DNA from: an uncultured Collinsella sp. | GTDB lineage: Bacteria > Actinomycetota > Coriobacteriia > Coriobacteriales > Coriobacteriaceae | NCBI GenBank assembly: GCA_900550355.1 | Contig: URRT01000121.1 | Location: forward strand, 1-5,429 | Reading direction: 5' to 3' | Length of the DNA: 5,429 bases | Shown here: in pieces, positions 4,821 to 5,429 of the stretch | How the letters are laid out: every line of letters begins with the position of its first letter | How positions within the stretch are numbered: position 1 is the first letter of the stretch | Notes under the pieces: generated by a model | Seen by the model: the letters and a program-made list of their open reading frames with translations, nothing else | Database searches by the model: none | Told to the model about the DNA's origin: nothing | Program-made: the position numbers and the translations under genes

Positions 4821-5429
4821 GATTCTCGCCGTCGATATGGACAAGACGCTGCTGACCGACGAGCGTGTGCTGCCCCAGGGTCTTGATGAGCGCCTGGACA
4901 AGCTCGCCGACGCCGGCATCGTATTCTGCCCCGCCAGCGGACGTCCCGCCCCCAAGCTCGAGGAGATGTTCGAGGGCATCAAGAACCGCCTCGCCTTTTG
5001 TCCCGACAACGGAGCTTGCGTGATCTATCGCGGCAGCTATATCTATAAAAGCAATATTGACGTGGAGCTGTATCAGCAGGTCTTGAACCGTGCCTCGGAG
5101 GATCCTCGCGCTGTCCCCGTCCTGTGCTGCTTCGACGAGTTCTACGTGCTTGCCCGCGACCATCAATACCACGACGAGATCAGCGTCTACTACAACACAA
5201 TCAACTACGTAGACAGCTTTGAGGGCATTGATTTCGAGTCCAACAAGATTTCGGTCTTCTTCCCCGGCTACGACGCCGAGCCCGCTTTCCGCGAGACCTA
5301 TAGCCCCGAGTTCTCGGACAAACTCTACGTCACCAACGCTGGGCGCGAGTGGATCGACTTTATGAACCTGGGCGTCGACAAGGGCGCCGGCGTCGCTCAC
5401 CTGTGCGAGCACCTGGGCATCGATATTGC
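4780..5429 (+). CDS. Cof-like HAD-superfamily phosphatase (3' end beyond the window)
   Basis: 216 codons are present and the frame runs off the window end without a stop. The ATG at 4780 is the first start after an in-frame TAA at 4741-4743 and has GAAAGG nine bases upstream. HAD motif I is DMDKT (19-23, nucleophile Asp19 and acid/base Asp21), motif II is the serine in PASGR (Ser53), and motif III is Lys201 in GVDKGAGV. Motif IV (the GDxxND aspartates) lies past the edge. The region between motifs II and III is a type IIB cap, including KISVFFPG (156-163), so this belongs to the Cof family, usually about 265-285 residues. Such enzymes dephosphorylate sugar phosphates, pyridoxal phosphate, FMN or related metabolites in the cytosol, but the substrate cannot be told from sequence. 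The motif-I residue before Thr is Lys, where Gly is common. It is divergent from argG, with no evident link to arginine metabolism. Confidence 0.9.
   Translation, partial: MQTYESDANIGNIKILAVDMDKTLLTDERVLPQGLDERLDKLADAGIVFCPASGRPAPKLEEMFEGIKNRLAFCPDNGACVIYRGSYIYKSNIDVELYQQVLNRASEDPRAVPVLCCFDEFYVLARDHQYHDEISVYYNTINYVDSFEGIDFESNKISVFFPGYDAEPAFRETYSPEFSDKLYVTNAGREWIDFMNLGVDKGAGVAHLCEHLGIDI

Noticed and set aside
4738..5412. A - strand frame of 224 codons at the right end
   Set aside because: It lies opposite the HAD phosphatase gene, which carries motifs I to III and a ribosome binding site on the + strand. The - strand product is a low-complexity shadow.

Overview
The window is ordinary chromosomal DNA from a bacterium with GC-rich genes and somewhat lower-GC intergenic stretches. 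Ribosome binding sites are mostly of the GAAAGG type. The combination rpiB / ndk / argH / argG / Cof-type HAD phosphatase, the codon use and the protein sequences suggest an actinobacterial gut lineage of the Coriobacteriia (Collinsella-like). That is an impression from reading, not a database result.

Layout from left to right. Positions 1-105 hold the last 34 codons of rpiB (ribose-5-phosphate isomerase B) on the + strand. It converges on ndk (nucleoside diphosphate kinase, 257-661, - strand). The short gap between them holds two strong hairpins, one reading as a terminator for each gene, bracketed by a 16-base near-identical direct repeat (116-131 and 221-236). A 384-base gap follows (662-1045) with a probable ndk promoter, a strongly C-over-G-skewed tract, and a terminator for the next gene. 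Then come argH (1046-2476) and argG (2999-4225), both on the - strand, with argG upstream in the direction of transcription. The 522 bases between them contain a well-formed small gene of 56 codons (2595-2765, - strand) that I do not recognise, preceded by a 233-base spacer rich in inverted repeats. A 554-base divergent gap (4226-4779) separates argG from a Cof-like HAD-superfamily phosphatase gene (4780 to the window end, + strand, 3'-truncated by the window edge). This gap is lower in GC than its neighbours and carries an unexplained open reading frame on the + strand.

How the genes relate: ArgG and ArgH catalyse the last two steps of arginine synthesis (citrulline + aspartate to argininosuccinate, then arginine + fumarate), so their shared strand and order make biological sense. 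Ndk (nucleotide balance), RpiB (pentose phosphates) and the HAD phosphatase are housekeeping or general metabolic genes with no obvious functional link to arginine.

I found no mobile element, CRISPR array, tRNA, rRNA, phage or defence gene. The parts that deserve a second look are the 56-codon gene between argG and argH, the open frame in the argG/HAD gap, and the repeat-bracketed double terminator.
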